Assembly (NCBI RefSeq): GCF_039905635.1
Contig: NZ_CP157000.1
Coordinates: forward strand, 682,001 to 746,000
Source of the DNA: Microbacterium sp. ProA8
GTDB lineage: Bacteria; Actinomycetota; Actinomycetes; Actinomycetales; Microbacteriaceae
DNA length: 64,000 bases
Reading direction: 5' to 3'
Made by a program: the position numbers and the translations under genes. Positions 18,353-27,124 of the stretch are shown piece after piece. A model generated the notes under the pieces. The model saw only the letters and a list, made by a program, of their open reading frames with translations. It did no database searches and was not told the DNA's origin. Position 1 is the stretch's first letter. Every line of letters begins with the position of its first letter.

Positions 18353-19552
18353 GTGGACGACCTCGAACCGACGCTGCTGGTGATCCCGATCCTGGCGGTG
18401 CTGGCGCCGCTGCTGGCGCGGGGGATCGGCCGGTGGATGCGGGTGCCCGTGGTGGTGTTCGAGCTCGTGCTCGGCATCCTGGTGGGTCCTGCCGTGCTCG
18501 GCTGGGCGGTGCCGAGCGAATTCGTCGACACACTGTCGGAGTTCGGGCTGGCGATGCTCTTCTTCGTCGCGGGCACCGAGATCGAGTTCGGCTCGTTCCG
18601 GGGCCGCCTCGGGCGCCGGGCGTCCCTCGGGTGGCTCATCAGCCTCGCCGCGGGGATCGCGGCGGGCTTCGTGCTCGCGTCGGGGGAGGCGGCGATCGTG
18701 ATCGGCGTCGCGCTGTGCTCGACGGCGCTTGGAACCCTCCTCCCGATCCTCCGGGACGCCGGCGAACTGCCCACGCCGTTCGGCAAGGCCGTCGCCGCCA
18801 TCGGCGCCGTCGGCGAGTTCGGCCCGCTCATCGCGATCTCGATCTTCCTCGGCGGCCGCGAGCCCGGCCTGTCGACCGTGGTGCTCGCCCTCTTCGCCGG
18901 ATTCGCGGCGCTCGCCATCTGGCTCGCGTTCCGGGTCCCGCGCGGCGCGATGCACGCGTTCGTGAGCTCCACGCTGCACACCTCGGGGCAGTTCGCGATC
19001 CGGGTGGTCTTCGTCATCCTCGCGGCGCTCGTCGCACTCAGCATCGTCCTCGACCTCGACCTGCTGCTCGGCGCCTTCACCGCCGGCATCATCTGGCGCC
19101 TCCTCATGCGCGACGCGTCCGAGCCCGACCGCGAAGCGGTGGAGAGCAAGATCGAGGGCGTCGCGTTCGGGTTCCTGGTGCCCATCTTCTTCATCTACAC
19201 CGGCGTGACCTTCGACCTCGCGGCGCTCCTCGAGGAGCCCGCCACGTTCCTGCTGGTGCCGGTGGTGCTCGTGGCGCTGCTGCTGGTGCGCGGTCTGCCG
19301 TCGACCCTCGCCGCGCCCGAGGGATCGTCGCGACGCGATCGGCTCTCCATCGCGCTGCTGGGTGCCACCGGGCTCCCGATCATCGTCGCGGTCACGCAGA
19401 TCGGCGTCGACGAGAACATCCTGACGACCTCGCACCAGACCGTGCTCGTCGCCGGCGGCATGCTGTCGGTCCTGCTGTTCCCCCTCATCGGCATGGCTCT
19501 CCGCGGCGAGCGGGTGAAGGCCACGCCGGCGCTCGAGGACGACATGGCGTGA
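18353..19552 (+). CDS. Cation:proton antiporter, CPA2 (KefB/NapA-like) family
   Basis: 399 residues, about 12-13 membrane helices, no soluble RCK/TrkA domain. Characteristic segments are VPVVVFELVLGILVGPAVLGW, FGLAMLFFVAGTEIEF and GEFGPLIAISIFL in the ion-binding region, then GFLVPIFFIYTGVTFDL. It exchanges Na+ or K+ for protons across the cytoplasmic membrane; which ion is not clear. The start is GTG at 18353. The next gene starts inside its stop codon (GTGA overlap), so the two are translationally coupled. Confidence 0.88.
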   Translation: MDDLEPTLLVIPILAVLAPLLARGIGRWMRVPVVVFELVLGILVGPAVLGWAVPSEFVDTLSEFGLAMLFFVAGTEIEFGSFRGRLGRRASLGWLISLAAGIAAGFVLASGEAAIVIGVALCSTALGTLLPILRDAGELPTPFGKAVAAIGAVGEFGPLIAISIFLGGREPGLSTVVLALFAGFAALAIWLAFRVPRGAMHAFVSSTLHTSGQFAIRVVFVILAALVALSIVLDLDLLLGAFTAGIIWRLLMRDASEPDREAVESKIEGVAFGFLVPIFFIYTGVTFDLAALLEEPATFLLVPVVLVALLLVRGLPSTLAAPEGSSRRDRLSIALLGATGLPIIVAVTQIGVDENILTTSHQTVLVAGGMLSVLLFPLIGMALRGERVKATPALEDDMA

Positions 19553-20034
19553 GCACCCTCGAGCTCTTCGACGCCGCCCGCGCGCGGCTCGCCGACGCCC
19601 CGCGCGAAGCGCTGGGCGAGCTCGTCGTTCCTCGGCGCATCCTCGGGGTCGCGCGCGCTCCGCGCGTCGAGCGCCGCGGTGCCGCGTGGCACCTGGGGGT
19701 GCTGCTGCTGACCGACGACGCCGTGCTCGCCACGGGGGACATCGTCCGCGCGCGCCAGGAGGCCCGGCGCGGCTACGCCGCCGAGTCCCAGCGGCAGCGT
19801 GCCGAGCTCGCCGCAGCCGCGCGGCGCGGCGGCTTCGCGGAGGGCGAGACGGTCCATCTCGGGTGGCGGGTGCTGCAGCCCGGCGCCGTCGACGCCGGCG
19901 GAGAGTCGGGCCCGCTCGCCGCGCTCGACGGCGTGGCGAGCGTGCGGTGGAGCGCGGCCGGCGGGCTCATGCCGCTCCAGGCGTACCTCACCGAGCGGGT
20001 CGCTCTGCTGCTGGACCCGCCGGGCGGCGCGTAG
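19549..20034 (+). CDS. Conserved hypothetical protein coupled to the antiporter
   Basis: 161 residues, soluble, no signal peptide. The GTG start overlaps the antiporter TGA by four bases (GTGA). Recognisable only as an actinobacterial conserved protein: LELFDAARARLADAPREALGELVVPRRILGVAR, a beta-rich middle (WHLGVLLLTDDAVLATGDIVRARQEARRGYAAES) and a C-terminal VALLLDPP. The coupling suggests an accessory or regulatory role for the antiporter, but no function can be read from the sequence. Confidence 0.75.
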   Translation: MSTLELFDAARARLADAPREALGELVVPRRILGVARAPRVERRGAAWHLGVLLLTDDAVLATGDIVRARQEARRGYAAESQRQRAELAAAARRGGFAEGETVHLGWRVLQPGAVDAGGESGPLAALDGVASVRWSAAGGLMPLQAYLTERVALLLDPPGGA

Positions 20035-20108
20035 TCCGGGCGCTACCCGGCGGAGCGCGGACTGTCAATACGCTCAGCGGCGCCACGACGGCACCGTACG
20101 GTGTGGGC

Positions 20109-20909
20109 ATGGCCGCTCGGGATCTCACGCGTCAGATCGTCGTCATCAGCGCGTTCTGCTTCATGATCATCGCCGCGATGGTCGGCACCGGGCTGTTCGG
20201 CGGCACGCCGGTGCAGGAGCTGCAGGACGGCGCCCTCGATGAGGACGGCTCCTATCTCGCCCCCGCGAGCCCGGCGTTCTCGATCTGGTCGGTGATCTAC
20301 ATCGGCCTCTTCGCCTACACGGTCTGGCAGGCTCTCCCGCGGCAGCGGGCGAGCGAGCGACAGCGCGCGGTGGGCTGGCTCATCGCGGGCACGATGGCGT
20401 TGAACGGCCTGTGGCTCGTGATCGCGCAGTTCGGCTCGCTCGCAATGACCGTGCTCGCCATCATCGTGCTGCTGGCGGTGCTGGGCGTCACCTTCCACCG
20501 CACGGTCATCGAGCCGCCGGACGGCTGGGCCGACAGGCTGCTCGTCGACGGCGTCACCGGTCTGCACCTCGGCTGGGTGACGCTCGCGACCGTCGCCAAC
20601 ATCACGGCGTGGCTGACGTCCATCGCGCCGCCGGAGTGGGGAGACGCCGCCGACCTGTGGGGCGTCATCGTCCTCATCGTCGTCGGGGTGGTGGGGCTCG
20701 GCATCGAGGCGGCGAGCCACTGGCGGCTGGCACCGGCTCTCGCCCTCGCGTGGGGCCTGAGCTGGCTCGCGGTGGCCAGGCTCACCGGCGAGCCGTCCAG
20801 CTCGGCGATCGGCGTGACGGCGCTCATCGTCGCGGGCCTGATCCTCGCCGCCGGAGTCATCGGCACCGTGCTGCGCGAGGCGACGGCCATGCGCAACGCC
20901 GAGGCGTGA
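20109..20909 (+). CDS. TspO/tryptophan-rich sensory-like membrane protein
   Basis: 266 residues with about seven membrane helices. It contains LAPASPAFSIWSVIYIGLFAYTVWQALPR, the WSVIY-type signature of TspO-like and related actinobacterial membrane proteins, but it is longer than classic five-helix TspO (about 160 residues). I infer a membrane sensor or transporter-like role; the ligand is unknown. ATG at 20109 chosen; a GTG two codons earlier is possible. Its 3' end almost touches the convergent amidotransferase gene (2 bp gap). Confidence 0.7.
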   Translation: MAARDLTRQIVVISAFCFMIIAAMVGTGLFGGTPVQELQDGALDEDGSYLAPASPAFSIWSVIYIGLFAYTVWQALPRQRASERQRAVGWLIAGTMALNGLWLVIAQFGSLAMTVLAIIVLLAVLGVTFHRTVIEPPDGWADRLLVDGVTGLHLGWVTLATVANITAWLTSIAPPEWGDAADLWGVIVLIVVGVVGLGIEAASHWRLAPALALAWGLSWLAVARLTGEPSSSAIGVTALIVAGLILAAGVIGTVLREATAMRNAEA

Positions 20910-20910
20910 G

Positions 20911-21654
20911 TCAGACCGACGAGAATCGGTCGGCGAACGCGCGCAGCAGGCGGGCAGGCTCCGTGACGGATGCCGCGAGCACGCGTCCGGCGATGGCGTC
21001 GTAGTCCGCAGAGTCGAAGTAGCCGTCGTCCCGGTACACGGCCATGCGCTCCGTGAACGCCTTCGTGGTCGGCTCGGGGTGGAACTGGGTCGCGTAGAGG
21101 CGATCGCCGACGCGGTACGCCTGGACGGGGCATCCGTCGTTCGATGCCAGCAGCACCGCTCCGTGGGGCAGTTCCTCCGTGCCCTCCTTGTGGGCGGTGA
21201 GCGCCGTGAAGCGCTCGGCGAGGCCGCCGAACACCGGGTCGGTGCGGGCGGCGTCGCCGAGCTCGACGGTGACGGGCCCGGTGTCTTCCGGGAAGGCCCG
21301 GCTCACGATGCCGCCGAGGGTGCGCGTCGCGATGCCGATGCCGTAACAGGTGAAGAGCGCGGCAGGTCCCATGCCCGAGGCGGTGTGCTCGGCGATGCGC
21401 GCGAGTTCTGCCTCGAGGCGGCGCTGCGCGTCGTGCTTCGTCGACTCCGGGTCGGTGACGTTGAAGGGGCTTCCGCCGATGAGAAAGCCCGCGTACCGCT
21501 CGAAGGCGTCGGTCGGCAGCGGTTCGCGGACGAGGTCGTGACGTGCGAGCCGGCTCTCGTCGAGGTGCATCGCCGCGCGGAACGACTCGTACTCGGCGGC
21601 CGCCGCGCCCACCTGCGGTCGCACGCAGACATAGAGCAGCGGCGCGGTCGTCAT
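20911..21654 (-). CDS. Class I glutamine amidotransferase-like protein
   Basis: 247 residues. Catalytic triad elements are visible: Cys in ALFTCYGIGIATRTLGG, and His/Glu in YATQFHPEPTTKAF. This is the GATase-1 fold used by GMP-synthase-like free-standing amidotransferases and gamma-glutamyl hydrolases; YAGFLIGGSPFNVTDPE is the oxyanion-side strand. No synthetase partner lies adjacent, so its physiological substrate is not evident. It is divergent from the ECF sigma gene with a 124-bp intergenic region. Confidence 0.85.
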   Translation of the reverse strand: MTTAPLLYVCVRPQVGAAAAEYESFRAAMHLDESRLARHDLVREPLPTDAFERYAGFLIGGSPFNVTDPESTKHDAQRRLEAELARIAEHTASGMGPAALFTCYGIGIATRTLGGIVSRAFPEDTGPVTVELGDAARTDPVFGGLAERFTALTAHKEGTEELPHGAVLLASNDGCPVQAYRVGDRLYATQFHPEPTTKAFTERMAVYRDDGYFDSADYDAIAGRVLAASVTEPARLLRAFADRFSSV

Positions 21655-21778
21655 GCTCGAATTCTAGGTCGCCGGTCGTCGCGCGCGCGAAGGCGACGAC
21701 ATCCGCCGTATTCGCCCGGTATTCGTGTATCAAACCGGCACTATCGCGCTCGGGCATGGTGTGGACAGAATGGGCGCT

Positions 21779-22396
21779 ATGACACAGGCTGGCGCCGAGC
21801 CATCCGTCGACTCTGCTGAGCCGGCGCGATGGGAGCGCGCCGCCGCACTCTTCGTGCGGTGGCGTGAGGGTGACAGCCGTGCGATGGACGAGCTCGTCCG
21901 CCTGATGACGCCGCCGTTGTGGCACGTCGTGCGGGCGTACGGAGTCGACCCTGCGCTGGCACAGGATGTCGTCCAGACGACCTGGCTGACGCTCGTACGC
22001 CGTCACGAGACCATCAACGACCCCCTCGCGGTGTCGGGGTGGCTCACGATGTGTGCGCGCCGCGAGGCGTGGCGGGTCGGCAAACAGCATCGGCGTGCCG
22101 ATGCGACGGAGGCCGAGTCGCTCGAACCCCACCTTCCTGTCCACGAATCCGCCGAGCAGACCGCCGCACAGGACGACGAGACCCGTCGGCTCTGGACAGC
22201 GGTCGCCACGCTCAACGATCGATGCCAGCGTCTGCTGCGGATCGTCGCGTTCGAGGACCGCCCCGACTATGCCCGCATCGCCGAAGATCTCGCGATGCCC
22301 ATCGGATCGATCGGACCGACCCGCCAGCGCTGCCTCGCAAAGCTCCGCGCCGTACTCGAGGGCGACGGATGGAGAGGTGACGACGATGGAAACTGA
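21779..22396 (+). CDS. ECF-type RNA polymerase sigma factor (sigma-70 family)
   Basis: 205 residues. Region 2 is ELVRLMTPPLWHVVRAYGVDPALAQDVVQTTWLTLVRR; region 4 is LNDRCQRLLRIVAFEDRPDYARIAEDLAMPIGSIGPTRQRCLAKLR. No anti-sigma domain is fused, and no zinc-binding or membrane anti-sigma is encoded next door. ATG at 21779 was preferred to an in-frame ATG at 21725 because conserved region 2 lies a normal distance from it. The downstream small gene overlaps its end by 11 bp, so the two are translationally coupled, and the protease genes follow in the same direction: it is probably the dedicated regulator of this module. Confidence 0.92.
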   Translation: MTQAGAEPSVDSAEPARWERAAALFVRWREGDSRAMDELVRLMTPPLWHVVRAYGVDPALAQDVVQTTWLTLVRRHETINDPLAVSGWLTMCARREAWRVGKQHRRADATEAESLEPHLPVHESAEQTAAQDDETRRLWTAVATLNDRCQRLLRIVAFEDRPDYARIAEDLAMPIGSIGPTRQRCLAKLRAVLEGDGWRGDDDGN

Positions 22397-22853
22397 GGAC
22401 TTCGCGGCCGACGCCGCGCTCTTCGCACGCATGCGCCGCATGTGGGAGGACGTCGATCCGGTGCCGGCCGGACTGGTCGACCGGATGGTGGCCGCCGTCG
22501 CCGTCGAGGACCTCTCGCGCGAGTATGCCCTGCTGACACTCGTCGAGGGCACCCTCGCGGCCGTACGGGGTGAGACCGACACCGCGACGCTGCAGTTCAG
22601 CGACGGCACGACCAGCGTGCTGCTGCACGTGACCGCCACCGAGGACGGCGGCAGGCGCGTGGACGGATGGGTGGATGCCACGGCCCTCGCCATCCGGCTG
22701 GTGCAGGGCGACCACGAGTGGTCGGCAGAACCGGGCGAGCACGGACGCTTCGCCTTCGACGAGGTCACGCCTGGGGTGGCGCGGCTTCGCCTGGTCGTGA
22801 AGGACGCCGACGGCGCTCTGCGCGACTTCCAGACCCCGCAGTTCGAAGTCTGA
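22386..22853 (+). CDS. Small conserved partner protein of the ECF/CHAT module
   Basis: 155 residues, starting inside the sigma gene (11-bp overlap). The N-terminal half is helical and acidic (AADAALFARMRRMWEDVDPVPAGLVDRMVAAVAVEDL); the C-terminal half is a predicted beta-sandwich (ATLQFSDGTTSVLLHVTATEDGGRRVDGWV...GVARLRLVVKDADG), reminiscent of CarboxypepD_reg or Ig-like folds. No signal peptide or transmembrane helix. Position and coupling suggest that it modulates the sigma factor or senses the module's trigger; this is inference. Confidence 0.75.
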   Translation: METEDFAADAALFARMRRMWEDVDPVPAGLVDRMVAAVAVEDLSREYALLTLVEGTLAAVRGETDTATLQFSDGTTSVLLHVTATEDGGRRVDGWVDATALAIRLVQGDHEWSAEPGEHGRFAFDEVTPGVARLRLVVKDADGALRDFQTPQFEV

Positions 22854-22861
22854 AAACAGCG

Positions 22862-22895
22862 AATCGGATGCCTCGGCTGAGGCATCCGATTTCCC
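22862..22895 (+). terminator. Perfect hairpin inside the protease module
   Basis: AATCGGATGCCTC (22862-22874) and GAGGCATCCGATT (22879-22891) pair perfectly around GGCT and are followed by TCCC. It lies 9 bp after the small partner gene and 35 bp before the subtilase gene, so it should end or reduce transcription of the sigma pair before the proteases. Confidence 0.75.
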
Positions 22896-22925
22896 ATGCG
22901 CAGTGCAGTCACATGAAGGGGAATC

Positions 22926-24584
22926 ATGCCTGATTCACAGGACCACAACCACACACCGAGATTGACTTGGCGGCAGCGAGAGGCGCGCCGTGTACGTGCT
23001 GCGCTTCTCGACCCCGACATCCTGCCGGTGGGGACCGGATTCGCTCCGACGGTCTACGAGCCCGACGTGCTCCTGCTCACACCGACGGGCAAGACTGTGC
23101 CGCGCAGTCTGGACAAGTCGCCCCTCGCCGCGGTAGCGGAGAGGCTCGGCTGGACCGTCGAGATCGAGGACCTCGAGAATCCCGAGCCGCAAGACGGCGT
23201 GGGGACCCGCTCGGCCGGGTCGTCGAAGGGCGCGGTTGCCCCCGGCTCCCGCCGACGCAAGGGCGTGGCGCGCACGAGGCGCGTACGCATCGGCGTCGCT
23301 CCCGACCCGAACACACAGCAGCCGCTCACCCGTCCCGATGCGGCCCGCCTGCTCGTTGAAGCTCGCCGCGCCGGGGTCACCGGCATCGGGCTCAACCACG
23401 TTCTCTCGACCGATTCGCTCGACGTGAATCCGTTCAAGGGCAACCCGTTCAAGGGCAATCCGTTCAAGGGCAACCCGTTCAAGGGCAATCCGTTCAAGGG
23501 CAACCCCTCAGGGATCGAGGGGTACGCCTATCCGGGCCTCGGGGGACGGCAGCCGGTGACATTCATCGGTGGAGACCTTCCCGAGCCGAAGCTTCCCCTC
23601 GAGGACCGGCCGGTGGTGGCGATCTTGGACACCGGACATGGCAGCCACCCGTGGCTCGACGAAGCCGTGATCGATCCGGTCGCAGAGTACGGCGGCGAGA
23701 TCGGCATCGTCGACGGTCAAACGGACCCCGACCGATATCCGTCGATCGGCAGCCCCCTGGACGGCGTGGTCGACAGTGCTGCCGGGCACGGCACTTTCAT
23801 CGCGGGCATCGTGCTGCAGGCGTGCCCGGAGGCCCGCATCCTTCCGGTCCGCATCGCAGATGGCGACGGGCTCATCCTGGAGAACGACCTGATCGCGGCG
23901 CTCGGCAGGCTCGTCGACATCGTGGAGGACACCGACGGCGGTGGCCGCATCGATGTCGTGAACCTCTCGTTCAGCTTCTACCACGAGACGCCCGAGCGGC
24001 AGTCCGTCGAGAGCGAGCTCTACGACCTGCTGGCGCGTCTGCGACGGGCCGGCACCGTGGTCGTGTGCTCAGCCGGCAACGACGCGACCGACCGGCCCGC
24101 CGCTCCTGCCTCGATGCACCACTGGGACGGTGCCGACTGCGGGATCGAGAAAGAGAAGGAAGCCGACCTGGTCCCGCTCGTGACCGTCGGTGCGCTCAAC
24201 CCGTCCCGTCACACGGTGGCTCTGTTCTCGAACATCGGGGCATGGGTGCAGACCTATGTGCGCGGCGTGTCGGTGCTCTCGATCATCCCGGTCGACTTCG
24301 AGGGCGGAATCCAGTCGGACCTGCGCAGCGATGAGTACGGTCACCGGCGCGAGACGCTCGACCTCGACGACTTCCGGTCGGGGTTCGCCGTGTGGAGCGG
24401 CACCTCCTTCGCAGCGCCACTGGTGGCCGGCCGCATCGCGCAGCGGCTGGCGGAAGCGCGCGCGGGCTCGGCATCGGCGAAGTCCCAGCCGCTCGTCCAG
24501 CACGTGAGCGGGATCGTCCAGGAAGTGCTCGACGAACAGGTGGCGGAGAAGGAGGATCTGTCGGCGATCAAGCCGTCCGACTAG
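22926..24584 (+). CDS. Cytoplasmic S8-family (subtilisin-like) serine protease with NPFKG repeats
   Basis: 552 residues. The catalytic triad is complete: D235 in VVAILDTGHG, H288 in GHGTFIAGI, S494 in WSGTSFAAPLVAG; oxyanion-type Asn is in VVVCSAGNDATDRPA. There is no signal peptide, so it probably acts inside the cell, unusual for subtilases. The first 165 residues form an unknown N-terminal region with a basic stretch (GSRRRKGVARTRRVR). Residues 168-192 are five exact NPFKG repeats, directly before the catalytic domain. The gene is 56 bp upstream of the CHAT protease gene. It could be activated by, or activate, CHAT in a proteolytic relay; substrate unknown. Confidence 0.93.
   Translation: MPDSQDHNHTPRLTWRQREARRVRAALLDPDILPVGTGFAPTVYEPDVLLLTPTGKTVPRSLDKSPLAAVAERLGWTVEIEDLENPEPQDGVGTRSAGSSKGAVAPGSRRRKGVARTRRVRIGVAPDPNTQQPLTRPDAARLLVEARRAGVTGIGLNHVLSTDSLDVNPFKGNPFKGNPFKGNPFKGNPFKGNPSGIEGYAYPGLGGRQPVTFIGGDLPEPKLPLEDRPVVAILDTGHGSHPWLDEAVIDPVAEYGGEIGIVDGQTDPDRYPSIGSPLDGVVDSAAGHGTFIAGIVLQACPEARILPVRIADGDGLILENDLIAALGRLVDIVEDTDGGGRIDVVNLSFSFYHETPERQSVESELYDLLARLRRAGTVVVCSAGNDATDRPAAPASMHHWDGADCGIEKEKEADLVPLVTVGALNPSRHTVALFSNIGAWVQTYVRGVSVLSIIPVDFEGGIQSDLRSDEYGHRRETLDLDDFRSGFAVWSGTSFAAPLVAGRIAQRLAEARAGSASAKSQPLVQHVSGIVQEVLDEQVAEKEDLSAIKPSD
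23427..23501 (+). repeat. Five 15-bp tandem repeats encoding NPFKG
   Basis: Five in-frame copies of AAYCCGTTCAAGGGC (Y = T or C), alternating in the Asn codon, then a broken sixth (NPSGI). The DNA conservation suggests recent expansion by slippage or recombination. Confidence 0.95.
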
Positions 24585-24640
24585 CCGCCGCACGTCCGAC
24601 CTTCGTCGCATGCGCGGCGAATTCGCGCCATGCTGTGAGG

Positions 24641-27124
24641 ATGACCTTGACGGCTGGGGAGCTGTATCGGCGTGGTCGTGCTCACCTCAATGCGGGTCGC
24701 AACGCGGCGGCACGCCGCGAGTTCGCGCGCGCCGCTGCACGGACGGACGATCCTGATCTCCAGGCACGCATCGCCGGTTCGATGGCGGCCGTGGTGATCC
24801 GGCAAGGTGACCCCGAAGCGGCTGTGCGCCTCTGCGAGGAAGCGCTCGCATATCCGCGGCTGTCCCGACAGACATCGGCGATGCTCCACGGCCAGCTGGG
24901 ACTGCTGGCGCTGGAGCGAGGTGCACTCGATGAAGCGGTGAGCTGGCTGGACAAAGCGATCGACGGCATCGGGGACGAGGCAGAGCATCGGGCCCCGATG
25001 CTGCTCAACCGCAGCCTCGCGCACAGTCAGGCCGGGCGTTTCCGTGCAGCCAGGGCGGACCTCGAACGTGCCGCACCCGACTACGCGGCCACCGGCAACG
25101 ATGTCGAGCGCGCCATGGCGGTCCACAACGCCGGGTACGTCGCCCTCCTGGAAGGCGACCTGATCGCGGCCCTGTCGACGATGGCGGCGGCGCGGGACGC
25201 GCTCGCCGCAGCCTCGGACGTCAACGCCGCGATCTGCGACCTCGACAGAGCCGAGGTTCTGCGCGACGCGGGCCTGGTCGTCGAAGCCGAGAACAGTCTG
25301 GTCCGGGTCGCCCAGACGTTCGGGGCGAACCGGATGCCACAGGCCCGCGGGGAGGCCGAATTCCACCTCGCCCGAGCCTTGCTCACACACGCTCCCGCCC
25401 GCGCGGAGCAGGTCGCGCGTCGTGCGGCGCAGCGGTTCCGCAGGGTGCACTCCGAGTGGTGGGCGCTCCGCGCCGACGGCATCCGGCTGCGAGCCGCTCT
25501 CCTGTCGTCGATTCCGGATGGCGGCGACCGCCGCAGCGCCGGCAGCGGCTCCGCGCGGCGCGTCGATCTCGGCGCGGTCGGCGAATTGTCCGACGCGCTC
25601 CGGAGTCACGGGCTCGAGGCGGAGGCGGAGGCGCTTCAGCTCACCGCAGACCTGTGGCGCGCGCGGGTCGGCATCGACGACCATCAGCACCACGGGGTGC
25701 GCGTCCGTTCGACCGCCCCGATCCAGCTCACCCTGCTCACCCGCCAGGTGCAGGCTGCCCGCGCTCTCGCGCAGGGACGTGAAGATCTGGTGCGCACTCG
25801 TGCGGCCGCCGGCCTCGACGCGCTCAGCGAATGGCAGGCGTCGTTCGGCAGCCTGGACCTCGCGACCTCGCTCGTGATGTACGGAGAGGGGCTGATCTAC
25901 GCCGGGCTCCAGTCGGCCGTTCGTTCCATGCGGCCGGACGTGGTGTTCGAGTGGTCTGAACGCGCGCGATTCCTGAATCAGGAGGTCGTGCCGCTTCGCC
26001 CGCCGCCCGATCCCGAGTTGGCGGCGGATCTGACCGAGCTTCGCGCGCTGCGTGTCGAGGGCGGGCCCGATTGGCTCACGTCAGGCAGGGCGAGGGAACT
26101 GGGCGAACAGCTGCGTCAGCGGCAGTGGGCCACCTCGGGTGCGGCGGGACGACGTTCCCGCGCGTCGCTCGGCGAGCTGCAGGCGGGCTTGGACGACGAG
26201 ACGGCCTCGGTCTCGTACGTGTTCGATCGCACGGGGATGGTGGCCGTCGCGGCGCGGCGGGATCATGCCCGGGTGGTGCAGATAGAGGCATGGCCGGAGG
26301 TGGCGCGAAGCGTGGCTGCGCTGCGGGCGGAGGCGGACGTGAGCGCAGCCGTCCGCGCCGGTCCGATGGCCGCTGTCGTGCAGCGCTCGCTCGATGAACG
26401 CGTCGCATCGCTGTCCGCAGCGCTGCTCGCTCCGGTGGCTGAGGTCGTCGGCGATCGGAAGCTGGTGCTCAGCGTCCCCGGCATCCTCGGCGGCATCCCG
26501 TGGGCGCTCCTGCCGGCCCTTCGCGGGCGGGTCTTCACCGTGGCCACGTCCGCGTCGCAGTGGCTTGCGACGAGGGAGCACGCCGACGGTCGGCGGGTCG
26601 CCTTCGCGGCAGGCCCCCGAGTCGAGCGTGCCGGTGAGGAAGTGGCTCGGGCAGCGGAGGCATGGCCCGATCCCATCGTGCTGCGCGATGAGGACGCGTC
26701 GGTCATGGCGCTCACCCGTGCCGCGTCCCACGTCGACATCCTCCACGTCGCCGCACATGGCCGCCATTCCGCGGAGCACCCGCTGTTCTCGGGTCTGCAA
26801 CTCCACGACGGAACCCTGTTCGGCTACGACGTCGATCTGATCGAGAAAGTGCCGCACACCGTTGTGCTGTCGGCGTGCGAGGTCGGCCGGTCGTCGATCC
26901 GCTGGCACGAGGAGGCTGTCGGGATGACCCGCGTCTGGCTCCACGCTGGATCGCGCAGCGTCGTCGCGGCGCCTGTCGTGGTCGCCGACGACGCGGCGTG
27001 CGACCTCTTGGGAGCGATGCACGAAGGCCTGGCAGCGGGGGTCGCACCGTCGATCGCACTGGCGGAGGCGTCTCGGCGGACGGGGATCGTGGCCCCGTTC
27101 CAGGTGCACGGCGCCGGCTTCTGA
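24641..27124 (+). CDS. TPR-CHAT domain protein (caspase-fold cysteine protease)
   Basis: 827 residues. The N-terminal half is a TPR superhelix (for example AGELYRRGRAHLNAGRNAAARREFARAAAR and MLHGQLGLLALERGALDEAVSWLDKAI). The C-terminal third is a CHAT domain with the caspase-type dyad: H706 in HVAAHGRHS and C746 in VVLSACEVGR; the strand LVLSVPGILGGIPWALLPAL is the usual entry to the domain. No signal peptide or membrane helix. CHAT proteases are relatives of caspases and separases that are activated through their repeat domains in bacterial conflict systems. Here it follows a cytoplasmic subtilase, so the pair may form a proteolytic cascade under the ECF sigma factor. The trigger and targets are unknown. 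Confidence 0.93.
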   Translation: MTLTAGELYRRGRAHLNAGRNAAARREFARAAARTDDPDLQARIAGSMAAVVIRQGDPEAAVRLCEEALAYPRLSRQTSAMLHGQLGLLALERGALDEAVSWLDKAIDGIGDEAEHRAPMLLNRSLAHSQAGRFRAARADLERAAPDYAATGNDVERAMAVHNAGYVALLEGDLIAALSTMAAARDALAAASDVNAAICDLDRAEVLRDAGLVVEAENSLVRVAQTFGANRMPQARGEAEFHLARALLTHAPARAEQVARRAAQRFRRVHSEWWALRADGIRLRAALLSSIPDGGDRRSAGSGSARRVDLGAVGELSDALRSHGLEAEAEALQLTADLWRARVGIDDHQHHGVRVRSTAPIQLTLLTRQVQAARALAQGREDLVRTRAAAGLDALSEWQASFGSLDLATSLVMYGEGLIYAGLQSAVRSMRPDVVFEWSERARFLNQEVVPLRPPPDPELAADLTELRALRVEGGPDWLTSGRARELGEQLRQRQWATSGAAGRRSRASLGELQAGLDDETASVSYVFDRTGMVAVAARRDHARVVQIEAWPEVARSVAALRAEADVSAAVRAGPMAAVVQRSLDERVASLSAALLAPVAEVVGDRKLVLSVPGILGGIPWALLPALRGRVFTVATSASQWLATREHADGRRVAFAAGPRVERAGEEVARAAEAWPDPIVLRDEDASVMALTRAASHVDILHVAAHGRHSAEHPLFSGLQLHDGTLFGYDVDLIEKVPHTVVLSACEVGRSSIRWHEEAVGMTRVWLHAGSRSVVAAPVVVADDAACDLLGAMHEGLAAGVAPSIALAEASRRTGIVAPFQVHGAGF

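Noticed and set aside
20315..23020. 901-codon minus-strand frame over the sigma, partner and amidotransferase region
   Set aside because: It covers well-recognised genes in other frames, and its sequence is Arg/Ser/Pro-rich shadow coding with no domain.
21779..27124. Type III-E (gRAMP/Craspase) CRISPR association of the TPR-CHAT protein
   Set aside because: No gRAMP/Cas7-11-like gene, CRISPR array or reverse transcriptase lies nearby; the neighbours are a sigma factor and a subtilase.
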